Origin: Thiobacillus thioparus DSM 505
GTDB lineage: Bacteria; Pseudomonadota; Gammaproteobacteria; Burkholderiales; Thiobacillaceae
DNA length: 64,000 nt
Direction: 5' to 3'
NCBI RefSeq assembly: GCF_000373385.1
Contig: NZ_KB891316.1
Location: 754,493 to 818,492 of the forward strand
Positions 45,226 to 54,777 of this stretch are shown here, piece by piece. The notes under the pieces are model-generated. The model was given only the letters and a program-made list of their open reading frames with translations, had not been told where the DNA came from and searched no databases. Position 1 is the first letter of the stretch; each line of letters starts with the position of its first letter. Position numbers and translations under genes: made by a program.

Positions 45226-46932
45226 ATGCCCCACAGCGTCGAACTCATCACCACCATTGCTGCCGCGCTCGGCCTGGCGCTGATATTCGGTTTCATTGCC
45301 GTTCGCTTCAAGCTGCCTGCATTGGTCGGCTATCTGCTGGCTGGCATCGTGATCGGCCCTTTCACCCCGGGCTTCGTGGCGGATACCGCGCTCGCGGGCC
45401 AGCTCGCGGAAATCGGGGTCATGCTGCTGATGTTTGGCGTGGGTCTGCATTTCTCGCTCGACGACCTTCTGTCGGTGAAGAAGATCGCCCTGCCCGGCGC
45501 CATAGTCCAGATTGCCGTGGCGACCGCGATGGGCATGGCGCTGGCCAGCTGGTGGGGCTGGGATCTGATGGCCGGCATCGTGTTCGGCCTGTCGCTGTCG
45601 GTCGCAAGTACGGTGGTGTTGCTGAAGGCGCTGGAAAGCCTGGGTGCGCTGGCCACGCCGAACGGCCGCATCGCAGTGGGCTGGCTGATCGTGGAAGACC
45701 TGGTGATGGTGATGGTGCTCGTATTGCTGCCGCCGCTGGCCCAGGTGTTCGGCAACACCCCTGGGACGACAAGTGGTCATTCGCTGGTGGCTACGTTGGC
45801 GATCACGCTCGGAGAGGTTGCGCTGTTCATCGGGTTGATGCTGGTCGTTGGGCGGCGCTTCTTCCCCTGGCTACTGTGGCAGGTGGCTCGCACCGGCTCG
45901 CGCGAACTGTTCACGCTGTGCGTGGTGGCCGCTGCGCTCGGTATTGCCTACGGCTCCTCCGTGCTGTTCGGCGTCTCCTTTGCGCTGGGCGCATTCTTTG
46001 CCGGCATGGTGCTGCGCGAATCGGCATTGAGCTACCGCGCCGCCGAGGAAACATTGCCGTTGCGCGATGCTTTTGCCGTACTTTTCTTCGTCTCGGTCGG
46101 CATGTTGTTCGATCCGAGCGTATTGCTGAACCAGCCGCTGCAAGTACTCGCCGTGGTTGCCATCATCGTTTTCGGCAAGTCATTGGCGGCGTTTCTGCTG
46201 GTGCTGGCGTTCCGCTACCCGCTCAATACCGCGCTGACCGTCTCGGCGAGCCTCGCGCAGATCGGTGAATTCTCCTTCATCCTGGCGGGCCTGGGCGTGA
46301 TGCTCGGCGTACTGCCCACCGAGGGGCAAAGCCTGATCCTGGCCGGCGCACTGATTTCGATTGCGCTCAACCCCCTGGTCTTCACAGCCATCGTGCCCGC
46401 ACAGACGTGGATCCGCTCACGCTCGAAACTGGCTCGCAAACTGGAACAACGTGACGACCCGCTGGCCGAACTGCCCTCCGACGTCACGCCACACACGCTC
46501 ACGGGCCACATCGTACTGGGGGGATATGGCCGCGTCGGCCGTCATATCGCGGAAGCGCTCGATGCTCAGGGCCAGCCCTATGTGGTAGCCGAACAGCAGC
46601 GCGAGGAAGTGGAAAAACTGCGTACCCGCGGCATTCACGCCGTTGTCGGGGACGCTTCCGAACCGGCCGTCCTGATCCAGGCACACATCGCACGCGCGCT
46701 GCTGCTGGTCATCGCCATCCCCGACGCCTTCCAGGCACGCAAGATGATCGAGATCGCACGCACGCTCAACCCTCGCATCCACATCGTGGTGCGTTGCCAT
46801 TGTGAAGACGAGGCTGCCCTGCTACGGCGCGAACAGAGCGTGGATGTCCTGGTGGCGGAACGTGAGTTGGCGAACAGCATGGTGCGCCACGTGAGCGAGT
46901 GCGTGAAGGGACAGGCCGAGGCACACGCCTAA
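45226..46932 (+). CDS. Kef/YbaL-type CPA2 cation:proton antiporter
   Basis: A 568-residue transporter. The membrane part has about 12 spans beginning LITTIAAALGLALIFGFIAV. The C-terminal RCK/TrkA-N domain begins HIVLGGYGRVGRHIAEAL and holds the VGDASEPAVL motif. The CPA2 motif LMFGVGLHFSLDDL is present. The order and lengths resemble Escherichia coli YbaL more than KefB/C; no glutathione-sensing partner is nearby. It probably exports K+ or Na+ for H+ under pH stress. It is divergent from nifJ. Confidence 0.9.
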   Translation: MPHSVELITTIAAALGLALIFGFIAVRFKLPALVGYLLAGIVIGPFTPGFVADTALAGQLAEIGVMLLMFGVGLHFSLDDLLSVKKIALPGAIVQIAVATAMGMALASWWGWDLMAGIVFGLSLSVASTVVLLKALESLGALATPNGRIAVGWLIVEDLVMVMVLVLLPPLAQVFGNTPGTTSGHSLVATLAITLGEVALFIGLMLVVGRRFFPWLLWQVARTGSRELFTLCVVAAALGIAYGSSVLFGVSFALGAFFAGMVLRESALSYRAAEETLPLRDAFAVLFFVSVGMLFDPSVLLNQPLQVLAVVAIIVFGKSLAAFLLVLAFRYPLNTALTVSASLAQIGEFSFILAGLGVMLGVLPTEGQSLILAGALISIALNPLVFTAIVPAQTWIRSRSKLARKLEQRDDPLAELPSDVTPHTLTGHIVLGGYGRVGRHIAEALDAQGQPYVVAEQQREEVEKLRTRGIHAVVGDASEPAVLIQAHIARALLLVIAIPDAFQARKMIEIARTLNPRIHIVVRCHCEDEAALLRREQSVDVLVAERELANSMVRHVSECVKGQAEAHA

Positions 46933-47003
46933 ACGCACGCCTCTCGGCACGATATGTCGGACGCGGTAGCGGCCGGCCCTGAAACCGCTATCGGCCGAAC
47001 GAT

Positions 47004-48443
47004 TCAGCGCAAGTGATCCACCGCCTCGAGAGGGGTGGCGTGGGCCTGCTCGCTGTGCAACTCGGGCTGATACCAGCCGAGCTTTTCGCGCAGCTTGACC
47101 ACATTGCCGACGATGATGAGCGTCGGCGCCTTGAGCCCGGCTTGCTCAGCCAGCTTGGGCAGCGTGGTGAGATCACCGGTGATGACGCGTTGCGTCGGCA
47201 GAGTGCCATGCTGGATGATGGCCGCCGGCGTGTCGGCGGTCAGGCCATGCTTGATCAGCGCCTCGCACAACAGCGGCAGGCCTTTCAGCCCCATGTAGAT
47301 GACGATGGTCTGGTCTTTGCGCGCGATGCCCTCCCAGTTCAGGTTGAAGGTGTTTTCCTTCAGATGTCCTGTAACGAAGGCAACCGACTGCGCGTAATCG
47401 CGATGGGTGAGTGGAATCCCGGCGTAGGACGCCACGCCGGCGGCGGCGGTGATGCCCGGCACCACCTGGAACGGCACGCCGTGCTCGACCAGGGTTTCGA
47501 TCTCCTCACCGCCACGGCCGAAGATGAAGGGGTCGCCTCCCTTGAGCCGCAGCGTCCGCTTGCCTTCCTTGGCCAGTCGCACCAGCATCAGGTTGATTTC
47601 CTCCTGCGGCACGGCGTGGTCGTCGCGCTCTTTGCCGACGTAAATGCGCTCGGCATCGCGCCGGCACATGTCGAGAATAGGCGGCGAGACCAGGCGATCG
47701 TAGACGATCACGTCGGCTTGCTGCATCAGGCGCAGGGCGCGGAATGTGAGCAGGTCGGGATTGCCTGGGCCGGCACCGACCAGATAGACTTCGCCGCGGC
47801 TGGTAGTATGCTCGGCGCCGTCCTGGATCATGGCCTGGAGCTGTGCCTCGGCCTCGGCATCGCGCCCGGAGAACACCATTTCGGCAACCGGCGAGAGGAA
47901 CACTTTTTCCCAGAACGCGCGACGCTGTTCCGGCTTGATCGCCGCACGCACACGATCCTTGTAGCGCGAAGCCAGTGCGCTCAGGCGGCCGTAGGCAGCC
48001 GGGATCAGGGTTTCCAGCCGCGCCCGCAGCATGCGCGCGAGCACCGGCGATTCGCCGCCGCTCGAGACCGCCACCATGATCGGCGAACGGTCGATGATCG
48101 ACGGCAGGATGAAGCTGCACAATGCCGGCTTGTCGGCCACATTGACCGGGATGTGGCGCGCGCGCGCGGCGTCGGCGACGACCTTGGCGGCTACCGCATC
48201 GTCCTCGACCACGATCACCGCATCCTTGCCATCGAGCAGGCCGGGCGTAAAGGCATCCGCCACGCGATTCAGGCAATCGGCATGTGGCAGACGTTCAAAG
48301 CCTTCATGCAGGGAGGGGGCGGCGACATCGACGCGCGCACCGGCACGCAGCAGCAGTTCGGCCTTGCGTGCGGCAGTCTCGGAACCGCCCACCACCAGGC
48401 AGTGGCGGTCGCGCAAGTCGAGGAAAATCGGCAGGTAGTTCAT
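47004..48443 (-). CDS. cysG: Siroheme synthase (fused dehydrogenase/ferrochelatase and methyltransferase)
   Basis: A 479-residue trifunctional enzyme making siroheme from uroporphyrinogen III. The N-terminal half (YLPIFLDLRDRHCLVVGGSETAARKAELLL) is the NAD-dependent precorrin-2 dehydrogenase/ferrochelatase. The C-terminal half is SUMT (VYLVGAGPGNPDLLTFRALRLM; YDRLVSPPIL; LRLKGGDPFIFGRGGEE). It is the last gene of the dsr operon, six bases after dsrR, and supplies the siroheme cofactor of DsrAB. Allochromatium lacks a cysG in this position, so the arrangement is a local refinement. Confidence 0.96.
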   Translation of the reverse strand: MNYLPIFLDLRDRHCLVVGGSETAARKAELLLRAGARVDVAAPSLHEGFERLPHADCLNRVADAFTPGLLDGKDAVIVVEDDAVAAKVVADAARARHIPVNVADKPALCSFILPSIIDRSPIMVAVSSGGESPVLARMLRARLETLIPAAYGRLSALASRYKDRVRAAIKPEQRRAFWEKVFLSPVAEMVFSGRDAEAEAQLQAMIQDGAEHTTSRGEVYLVGAGPGNPDLLTFRALRLMQQADVIVYDRLVSPPILDMCRRDAERIYVGKERDDHAVPQEEINLMLVRLAKEGKRTLRLKGGDPFIFGRGGEEIETLVEHGVPFQVVPGITAAAGVASYAGIPLTHRDYAQSVAFVTGHLKENTFNLNWEGIARKDQTIVIYMGLKGLPLLCEALIKHGLTADTPAAIIQHGTLPTQRVITGDLTTLPKLAEQAGLKAPTLIIVGNVVKLREKLGWYQPELHSEQAHATPLEAVDHLR

Positions 48444-48449
48444 AAGGAT

Positions 48450-48785
48450 TTACTCGGTGGTCGCAGCATCGTCGCCCGACTCGGCAGGTCCGTCTTCCGC
48501 CGAATAGGGTGGGATAAAGATGAAGCGCATGTCGCCCGGCTTCATTTCGACGAAATCGAGCGTCACGCCCTGCAGATAGGGGGTGCTCGATGCGGCGATC
48601 AGGATTTCGATGCCGTTGATGACGAGGTGTTCGTCGGCCTCGCGTTCGGTATCGAAGCCCATGCCGTAGTTCACGCTGCCATCGTCCTCCTGGTAGGCAG
48701 CCACCCGCAGGATCATCTCGAATACATCGGGATTATTGTTGGCAGCGCGAATCTGCGCGGCAGCAGCGTCGGTGATCTTGATCAT
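48450..48785 (-). CDS. dsrR: DsrR, cysteine-free A-type-scaffold-like protein
   Basis: A 111-residue IscA-fold protein (MIKITDAAAAQIRAANNN...) that contains no cysteine at all, so it cannot bind an iron-sulfur cluster as IscA does. This agrees with DsrR of Allochromatium, where the three IscA cysteines are missing and a post-transcriptional role in dsr expression has been proposed. It has an acidic tail (SAEDGPAESGDDAATTE). It lies between dsrN and cysG. Confidence 0.88.
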   Translation of the reverse strand: MIKITDAAAAQIRAANNNPDVFEMILRVAAYQEDDGSVNYGMGFDTEREADEHLVINGIEILIAASSTPYLQGVTLDFVEMKPGDMRFIFIPPYSAEDGPAESGDDAATTE

Positions 48786-48804
48786 GGGTTTGTCCCTCGA
48801 TTAA

Positions 48805-50226
48805 TTAAGCGGCAGCGCGCGCCTTATGCGCACGCACCTGATTCAGAAAAGGCGCGATCCAGCCCTGTTCCCCGCTGCCGCGGCGATGCACGTAACCAGC
48901 GAGAAGATTGTATTGCTGGTAGCCGTCATGTACGCCATCGATGCCATGACCGCGCTTGACCCGGTACGCATAGATGGAGTCGGCCGGGAGATTTTCCAAG
49001 CTGGAGTAATGAAATTCGTGCGCGGGAATGCGCACGGATTCCCGCCAGCGATCGACACCGGTCGGCTGCAGACTGGCGTAGCCCCGTCCAACCGGACGCT
49101 CGTGCATGACCGTATCGCCCGGCACCACGCCCACCATCTCGCACGTACGGCCCTGCCAGCTGAGTCGCCGCGACAGATACATCAAACCGCCGCACTCGGC
49201 ATAGGTGGGTAGACCCGCTTCGATGGCGGTACGAATACTGGCGCGCAAAGGAACATTGGCTTCGAGTTCATCCATGAAGACTTCTGGAAAACCGCCCCCG
49301 ATAATGAGCCCGTCCACCTCCGGCAGGGTATCTGCATGCAGCGTATCCAGCTCCACCAGCTCCACATTGGACGAACGGAGGCTGTCGAGATCTTCGCTGT
49401 AGTAGAACCCGAATGCCGGATCGTGCGCGATCGCTACCCGTACCCGCTCCGGGACAGCTTGCCCGGAGCGTTCGGCGGGCACCACTTCACGCGCGGGTGC
49501 GCTGTCTGCGATAACCAGCAGCCGGTCAAGATCGACCTGGGCGGCGACCCGCTCGCCCACGTGCCGGATGCGCGCCAGTGCAGCCTGCTGCTCGTTGGCC
49601 GGCACCAGGCCCAGATGGCGTTCGGCGATCTGCATGCTGGCGTCGTGCTGGACGGCGCCGATCACCTCGACCTCGGTGTAATGCTCGATCACTGCGCGCA
49701 GTTTGGACTCATGGCGGCTGCCGCCGAGATTGTTGAGGATGACGCCGGCGATGCGGATGTCCGGATCGAACGCCTGATAACCCAGGATCAGCGGCGCCAC
49801 CCCGCGTGTCATGCCGCGCGCGTCGATCACCAGCACCACCGGGGCACCCAGCAGCTTGGCAAGTGCGGCATTGCTGTTGCTGCCGTCGAGATCGAGGCCG
49901 TCGTACAGCCCTTTGTTTCCCTCGATCAGGCTGATGCGCGCACCGGCCGCGGCACTGGCGAACTGCCGCTCGATTTCGCTGCGCTGCATCATGTGGAAAT
50001 CGAGGTTGTAGCAGGGACGCTGCGCTGCCATGCCCAGCCACAGGGGATCAATATAATCCGGGCCTTTCTTGAACGGCTGGACCCCATGACCACGCGCATG
50101 CAGCGCAGCGCACAAACCCAGCGTGAGCGTGGTCTTGCCCGACGATTTGTGCGCGGCAGAAATAAAGACGCGGGGCATTGGAGCCCCGCGCTTGTCAGAA
50201 TCGTTTGATGTGGCTTGCTGGTTCAT
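48805..50226 (-). CDS. dsrN: DsrN, siroheme amidating glutamine amidotransferase
   Basis: A 473-residue protein of the CobB/CbiA family: an N-terminal P-loop (FISAAHKSSGKTTLTLGL) and a C-terminal class I glutamine amidotransferase with catalytic Cys in LPTYAECGGLMYLSRRL. In the dsr context DsrN makes siroamide from siroheme for DsrAB, not cobyrinate diamide; no other cobalamin genes are around. ATG 50226 is supported by GGGGA; an internal start at 50178 (MPRVFISAAH) is the alternative. Confidence 0.92.
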   Translation of the reverse strand: MNQQATSNDSDKRGAPMPRVFISAAHKSSGKTTLTLGLCAALHARGHGVQPFKKGPDYIDPLWLGMAAQRPCYNLDFHMMQRSEIERQFASAAAGARISLIEGNKGLYDGLDLDGSNSNAALAKLLGAPVVLVIDARGMTRGVAPLILGYQAFDPDIRIAGVILNNLGGSRHESKLRAVIEHYTEVEVIGAVQHDASMQIAERHLGLVPANEQQAALARIRHVGERVAAQVDLDRLLVIADSAPAREVVPAERSGQAVPERVRVAIAHDPAFGFYYSEDLDSLRSSNVELVELDTLHADTLPEVDGLIIGGGFPEVFMDELEANVPLRASIRTAIEAGLPTYAECGGLMYLSRRLSWQGRTCEMVGVVPGDTVMHERPVGRGYASLQPTGVDRWRESVRIPAHEFHYSSLENLPADSIYAYRVKRGHGIDGVHDGYQQYNLLAGYVHRRGSGEQGWIAPFLNQVRAHKARAAA

Positions 50227-50269
50227 TCCGGACGATCCCCTGCCGGACTGACGTCCGGCAGGTTATGCA

Positions 50270-51472
50270 TCAATGTTCCAGTTTGGCAACCGTGGCGTCG
50301 TCCAGATTGGCCGGCAGCAAACGCAGTACCTTGACGGCAAAGGTGGTGGCCAGCAGCGCAATGGCCACGCCGCCCAGCCCCAGGAAGAGCTCGGCCATGG
50401 TCGGCGAATACTGGTGGATCACGCCGTCATAGAAGCTGCTCTTCATCGTCATCCCCGGGAACATATCCAGCGGGTAGGCTTGGGCCCCGATAATGGTGAC
50501 ATACATCTGTGCAATACCGCCCAGGATGACCAGCGCACTGGCAATCATGATCCAGCTGCGCTGTCTGCCCAGGCTGCTCAGCAGGATCACCAGCGGGGCG
50601 GCACAGCCGATCACGATCTGTCCCACCCAGAACAAGGTGGTGATGATGCCGCCGTCGCGCAGGATGAAGCTTTCGACGCTGCCCATCTTGGCGAAGTACA
50701 GGTTGGTCAGGTGATACACCACGACGAAGTAGAGCACTGCGGCGACGAACACCGCGAGGAGGCTCTTCAGCCGCATCATCACGGCATCGCCAAGCGGCCG
50801 GCCGGTCCAGGCGTAGGCCGCGACCAGCACCATCAAGTAGATGGCCAGTCCGTAGGCGAACGACATGATGATGAACATTGGCGCCAGCATCGAAGTGCCG
50901 TACAGTTCACGTGCGACCAGAAAGCCGAACAATGAACCGGTACCGGTGGTCAGCGTCAGACGCCAGATGAAGGCCGCCGTGCCTGCCGCCTTGGAATAAG
51001 CCTTGACGTTGCGGTCCAGCATGGTCCACAGGTAGATGCCCACCAGCGCGAAGAAGCCGGAATAGAGGAACACGTTCCAGGTGAACATCGACTTGAAGTT
51101 GAAGTGCGTCATCGCCACGATCAGACGATCGGAGCGCCCGAGGTCGAGCACCAGCACCAGCAGGCCGCCCAGCATCAGTGCCAGCGCCAGGATGGCCGAC
51201 AGCGGTGCCAACGGCTTGTACATCGGCTTGTTGAAAACCGAGGCGATGGAGGCTACGTTCAGCGCACCCGAGGCGGCCACGATCAGGAACACCGCAAATA
51301 CGTGCGGCAGGCCCCAGACGATCTGGTTGTCCATGCCGGTCACCACGTGGCCGTGATGGTGCATATACAAATAGGACAGAAAGCCGAACAGTACAAAGAG
51401 GCCGATGCCCCCGAACAGCATCCAGTACTTCAGGCTGCTGCCTTCAACTTCGCGGAAAGTAATGCTTGCCAT
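50270..51472 (-). CDS. dsrP: DsrP, NrfD-like membrane quinone-interacting subunit
   Basis: A 400-residue integral membrane protein with about ten helices (IGLFVLFGFLSYLYM first). It belongs to the NrfD/PsrC family, which exchanges electrons with quinones. It is part of the DsrMKJOP complex, with DsrO and DsrJ on the periplasmic side. Its start lies six bases after the dsrO stop. No cofactor-binding cysteines are expected or seen. Confidence 0.95.
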   Translation of the reverse strand: MASITFREVEGSSLKYWMLFGGIGLFVLFGFLSYLYMHHHGHVVTGMDNQIVWGLPHVFAVFLIVAASGALNVASIASVFNKPMYKPLAPLSAILALALMLGGLLVLVLDLGRSDRLIVAMTHFNFKSMFTWNVFLYSGFFALVGIYLWTMLDRNVKAYSKAAGTAAFIWRLTLTTGTGSLFGFLVARELYGTSMLAPMFIIMSFAYGLAIYLMVLVAAYAWTGRPLGDAVMMRLKSLLAVFVAAVLYFVVVYHLTNLYFAKMGSVESFILRDGGIITTLFWVGQIVIGCAAPLVILLSSLGRQRSWIMIASALVILGGIAQMYVTIIGAQAYPLDMFPGMTMKSSFYDGVIHQYSPTMAELFLGLGGVAIALLATTFAVKVLRLLPANLDDATVAKLEH

Positions 51473-51478
51473 GTTGTT

Positions 51479-52258
51479 TTAGATTCCGTGATAGCGAACG
51501 CCGAGGTTGAGATTGAGGTCGGCCCGCACCTGCTTGGTCGGCAGTTCGCGCAGACGCTTGGAGATCTCGCTTTCGGGGTCGTTCATGTCGCCGAACACCA
51601 GGGCGTTGTGCCCCGAGGCCGTACACGCTTCGACACAGGCCGTCGTGCCGTCGCCGCGATCGACCTTCTGCACGCAGAAAGTACAGGCTTCGACGCAGCC
51701 GATGCCACGCGGTACATCCGGTTTCTGGGTATCGTTCAGCGGTTCGTGCACCAGCGAGCGCGCCTTGTAGGGGCACGCCATCATGCAGTAACGGCAGCCG
51801 ATGCAGGTATGGCGGTTGACCAGCACGATGCCGTCAGCACGTTTGAACGAGGCCCCGGTCGGGCACACGTCCACGCACGGCGGCTCTTCGCAATGCTGGC
51901 ACATCATGGGCAAGTTGGTTTCCGCCTGCGTCAACGGGTCCTGCAATTCCAGCTTGCGGATCCATTGCGGCGCCTGCTTGGGATGCGCGCTTTCAGCCAC
52001 TGGGGTCCAGCCGTTTTCGGTACTGCAGGCCGACACACACTCGTCACAGCCGCTGGCGCACTTGGTCGCGTCGACCAGCATGCCCCAGCGCACCGCGTTA
52101 CTGGCAGCCTGCTCTTCAGGACGGCCATGCGCCACGTCGATCAACATCACGCCAGGGGCCAAAGTCACGCCTGCCGCCGTCACCGTCGCGACGCTGATAA
52201 AACGACGACGCTCGGGCGAACTGGGCGTATCGTCGGACATCGATTTCATATTGTTCAT
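51479..52258 (-). CDS. dsrO: DsrO, Tat-exported ferredoxin-like iron-sulfur protein
   Basis: A 259-residue periplasmic electron-transfer subunit. The N-terminus has a twin-arginine motif (ERRRFISVATVTAAG). The mature part contains several 4Fe-4S motifs: CASGCDECVSAC, MCQHCEEPPCVDVCP, CIGCRYCMMACP and CVEACTFC. It transfers electrons between DsrJ and DsrP in the DsrMKJOP transmembrane complex. The ATG overlaps the dsrJ stop. Confidence 0.95.
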   Translation of the reverse strand: MNNMKSMSDDTPSSPERRRFISVATVTAAGVTLAPGVMLIDVAHGRPEEQAASNAVRWGMLVDATKCASGCDECVSACSTENGWTPVAESAHPKQAPQWIRKLELQDPLTQAETNLPMMCQHCEEPPCVDVCPTGASFKRADGIVLVNRHTCIGCRYCMMACPYKARSLVHEPLNDTQKPDVPRGIGCVEACTFCVQKVDRGDGTTACVEACTASGHNALVFGDMNDPESEISKRLRELPTKQVRADLNLNLGVRYHGI

Positions 52259-52752
52259 TGGGCTATCCCAGCCATCTCTTCCGCGCTGACCTTGCTATTG
52301 GCCTGGGCCGCAAGCTTGTGCGCGTAATGCGCCGTCTCAGCGTTCAAAGGGTGCATCGCCATCGAGCCCTGCGGCTTCGTGGAATGGCAGTCGAAACAAT
52401 CGATTTTCACAGCCGCATAGCTGTGGCAGCTCACGCAAAAGTCGTCCTTGGACGCGGCAACGCTGCCAGTTTTTTCACTGGCATGGCAATTGATGCATTC
52501 CTTGAGGCTGTATTTCTTGGTACGGACACCTTCAAGCACAGTCTCATCGCGATGATGCAGCAGCACTTTCATGTGGTTGCGTCGCATGAAGTCGTTGGGT
52601 TCGACGCACTGCTCGCCCTTGACAGCCTTCGTAATCACGGGCTTGGGCGCGCCACTGGCCTTGGGCTGGTCATCCGACCCGGCCCAAGCCAGGGCCGCGG
52701 TCGTCAACACGACCGCACCCAAAGCCAGGAGGCGTTTGATCTTGCCTGCCAC
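52255..52752 (-). CDS. dsrJ: DsrJ, triheme cytochrome c
   Basis: A 165-residue periplasmic cytochrome. An N-terminal hydrophobic signal/anchor (LLALGAVVLTTAALAWAG) precedes three heme motifs: CINCH (Cys86-His90), CVSCH (Cys106-His110) and CFDCH (Cys119-His123). An extra cysteine, Cys49 in EQCVEP, matches the residue proposed as an unusual His/Cys heme ligand in DsrJ. It belongs to DsrMKJOP and probably receives or donates sulfur-derived electrons in the periplasm. Three bases separate it from dsrL. Confidence 0.96.
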   Translation of the reverse strand: MAGKIKRLLALGAVVLTTAALAWAGSDDQPKASGAPKPVITKAVKGEQCVEPNDFMRRNHMKVLLHHRDETVLEGVRTKKYSLKECINCHASEKTGSVAASKDDFCVSCHSYAAVKIDCFDCHSTKPQGSMAMHPLNAETAHYAHKLAAQANSKVSAEEMAGIAQ

Positions 52753-52754
52753 GC

Positions 52755-54713
52755 TCAGTCACCCATACCCATGACGATGTAGCCGGTCGGGCAGACGTCG
52801 GCGCAGATATGGCAACCGATGCACTTGCCATAGTCAGTGTCGACGTAACGGCCCACAGTGGGATTGTCCTTCTTCTTCACCTTGAACACGGCGGTCTGCG
52901 GGCAGTACACCACGCAGTTGTCGCACTCGAAGCACTGGCCGCAGGACATGCAGCGCTTGGCTTCGTCGACAACGGCCTTCTCGGATAGCGCGTGCAAACG
53001 CTCTTCGAAGTTGCCCAATGCACCTTCCTTGTCGAGCATCGTCACCTCGCGGATATTGCGCGGCACATTGGGGAAATGGCCCAGGAACAACTCGGTGTGC
53101 GAGGTGATGTGGCGCGCCGAACGGTCTTCGAAGTTGTGCAGGATGTCCTTGCGCTCTGAGGTGCCCCAGATCTGGCCCTTGACTTCGCTGTACTCGTGGC
53201 CGGATTCGAGCCACTTGCGGATTTCGTCGAAATGGTGGACGTCGACCTTCGGGCGCTTGTCGAGTTCCTTGCCGGCAAGGAAGGCATCGATGCCGTCGAC
53301 GGCGATGGCGGCATGGCCGATCGCAGTGGTCAGCAGGTGCGGACGCAGCACGTCGCCGCCGACGAAGATGTGCTCTTTGCCGGGGAAGCGATAGTTCTTG
53401 TCGGCCTTCATCAGGCCGTTGTTGTTGTTGAACTGCTCGAGACCGGTGAAGTCGACGCCCTGGCCGATGGCGGACACGATCAGGTCGGCCGGCAAATCGC
53501 GCTCGGTTCCCTCGACGATCTTGGTTTCCTTGCCTTCCATCACAAAGTCGGCCACGCGCAGCGCGGTAGCACGGCCATTCGCGTCGACGACCACGGCAAC
53601 CGGGGTCACGCCGCCGATGATCTCGATGCCTTCCTGCTGGGCATGCTCGACTTCGTGCTTGTTGGCAGCCATCTTGTCAACCGTAGCGCGCGAAACCAGC
53701 ACCACCTCGGCACCTTCACGGGCGGAGATCGAGGCGACGTCGGACGCCATGTGGCCAGCGATCACAGCCTCGGGACGGTCATCATGGGTACCGGATTTGG
53801 TCACGTTGCCGAGACGGCGGGCAACGGTCGCAACGTCGATCGAGGTGTCGCCACCGCCGATAACCACCACGCGGTTGCCGACGTGCTGCAGGCGACCTTC
53901 GTTGAAGGCGCGCAGGAACGCAACGGCAGTCACGCAGTTGGGGGCTTCGGCACCGGGAACCGGCAGCGGACGACCTGCCTGGGCACCCATCGCCATGAAG
54001 ATGGCGTCGTATTCTTTTTCAATCTGCTCGAAGCTGACGTCGGAACCGATACGGGTCTTCAGACGGGTCTCAACGCCGAGGTCGATGATGCGCTTGATTT
54101 CGGCATCGAGCATTTCACGCGGGGTACGGAAACCGGGAATGCCGTAACGCATCATGCCACCGAGTTCTTCGTGCTCGTCGAAAATGGTCACGCCGTGGCC
54201 GCGCAGACGCAGCTGGTAGGCGGCGGCCAAGCCGGCAGGGCCGGCGCCGATCACGGCAACCTTCTTGCCGGTTTCGGCAGCGGTGGACGTGTAGGCCATG
54301 TTGTTTTCGATGCCCCAGTCGCCAACGAAGTGCTCGACCGAGTTGATGCCGACGTGGTCTTCGACCTGATTGCGGTTACAGCCGGATTCGCACGGTGCGG
54401 GACAGACACGGCCCATCACGCCCGGGAAGGGGTTGGCTTCGGTGATGCGGCGGAACGCATATTCCTGCCAGGTCACGCCTGCAGGCGGCTTCTCGATGCC
54501 GCGCACGATATTGAGGTAGCCGCGAATGTCTTCACCGGCCGGGCAGGAGCCCTGGCAAGGCGGCGTAGCGAGCATGTATTCCGGGCACTTGTGCGTCCAG
54601 CTCGACTGGAAAATCCTGTCCTGTGCGGAACGGAAGTCAGCGTCTGACTCGCCATCCTTATAACGACGCCATGTAACGCCTTCGGTTTTTGCTTTGTTCG
54701 TCGTGACAGCCAT
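52755..54713 (-). CDS. dsrL: DsrL, NAD(P)H:acceptor iron-sulfur flavoprotein
   Basis: A 652-residue glutamate-synthase-small-subunit-like oxidoreductase. N-terminal cysteines (CPEYMLATPPCQGSCP; CPAPCESGC) bind iron-sulfur clusters. An FAD motif (KKVAVIGAGPAGLAAAYQL) and an NAD(P) motif (NRVVVIGGGDTSIDVATVA) follow. Two C-terminal ferredoxin motifs are CMSCGQCFECDNCVVYCP and CIGCHICADVCP. In sulfur oxidisers DsrL is essential for rDsr and acts as electron acceptor of DsrAB toward NAD+. Its position between dsrK and dsrJ matches the oxidiser type. Confidence 0.96.
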   Translation of the reverse strand: MAVTTNKAKTEGVTWRRYKDGESDADFRSAQDRIFQSSWTHKCPEYMLATPPCQGSCPAGEDIRGYLNIVRGIEKPPAGVTWQEYAFRRITEANPFPGVMGRVCPAPCESGCNRNQVEDHVGINSVEHFVGDWGIENNMAYTSTAAETGKKVAVIGAGPAGLAAAYQLRLRGHGVTIFDEHEELGGMMRYGIPGFRTPREMLDAEIKRIIDLGVETRLKTRIGSDVSFEQIEKEYDAIFMAMGAQAGRPLPVPGAEAPNCVTAVAFLRAFNEGRLQHVGNRVVVIGGGDTSIDVATVARRLGNVTKSGTHDDRPEAVIAGHMASDVASISAREGAEVVLVSRATVDKMAANKHEVEHAQQEGIEIIGGVTPVAVVVDANGRATALRVADFVMEGKETKIVEGTERDLPADLIVSAIGQGVDFTGLEQFNNNNGLMKADKNYRFPGKEHIFVGGDVLRPHLLTTAIGHAAIAVDGIDAFLAGKELDKRPKVDVHHFDEIRKWLESGHEYSEVKGQIWGTSERKDILHNFEDRSARHITSHTELFLGHFPNVPRNIREVTMLDKEGALGNFEERLHALSEKAVVDEAKRCMSCGQCFECDNCVVYCPQTAVFKVKKKDNPTVGRYVDTDYGKCIGCHICADVCPTGYIVMGMGD

Positions 54714-54777
54714 GTTGGTTCTCCTAACGCCTACGTAACTAAAGATAGATAAATCGCAATCAGCCCGGTAATCGAAC

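Noticed and set aside
48805..50226. Cobyrinic acid a,c-diamide synthase for vitamin B12
   Set aside because: The family matches, but position in the dsr operon and absence of other cobalamin genes identify it as DsrN acting on siroheme.
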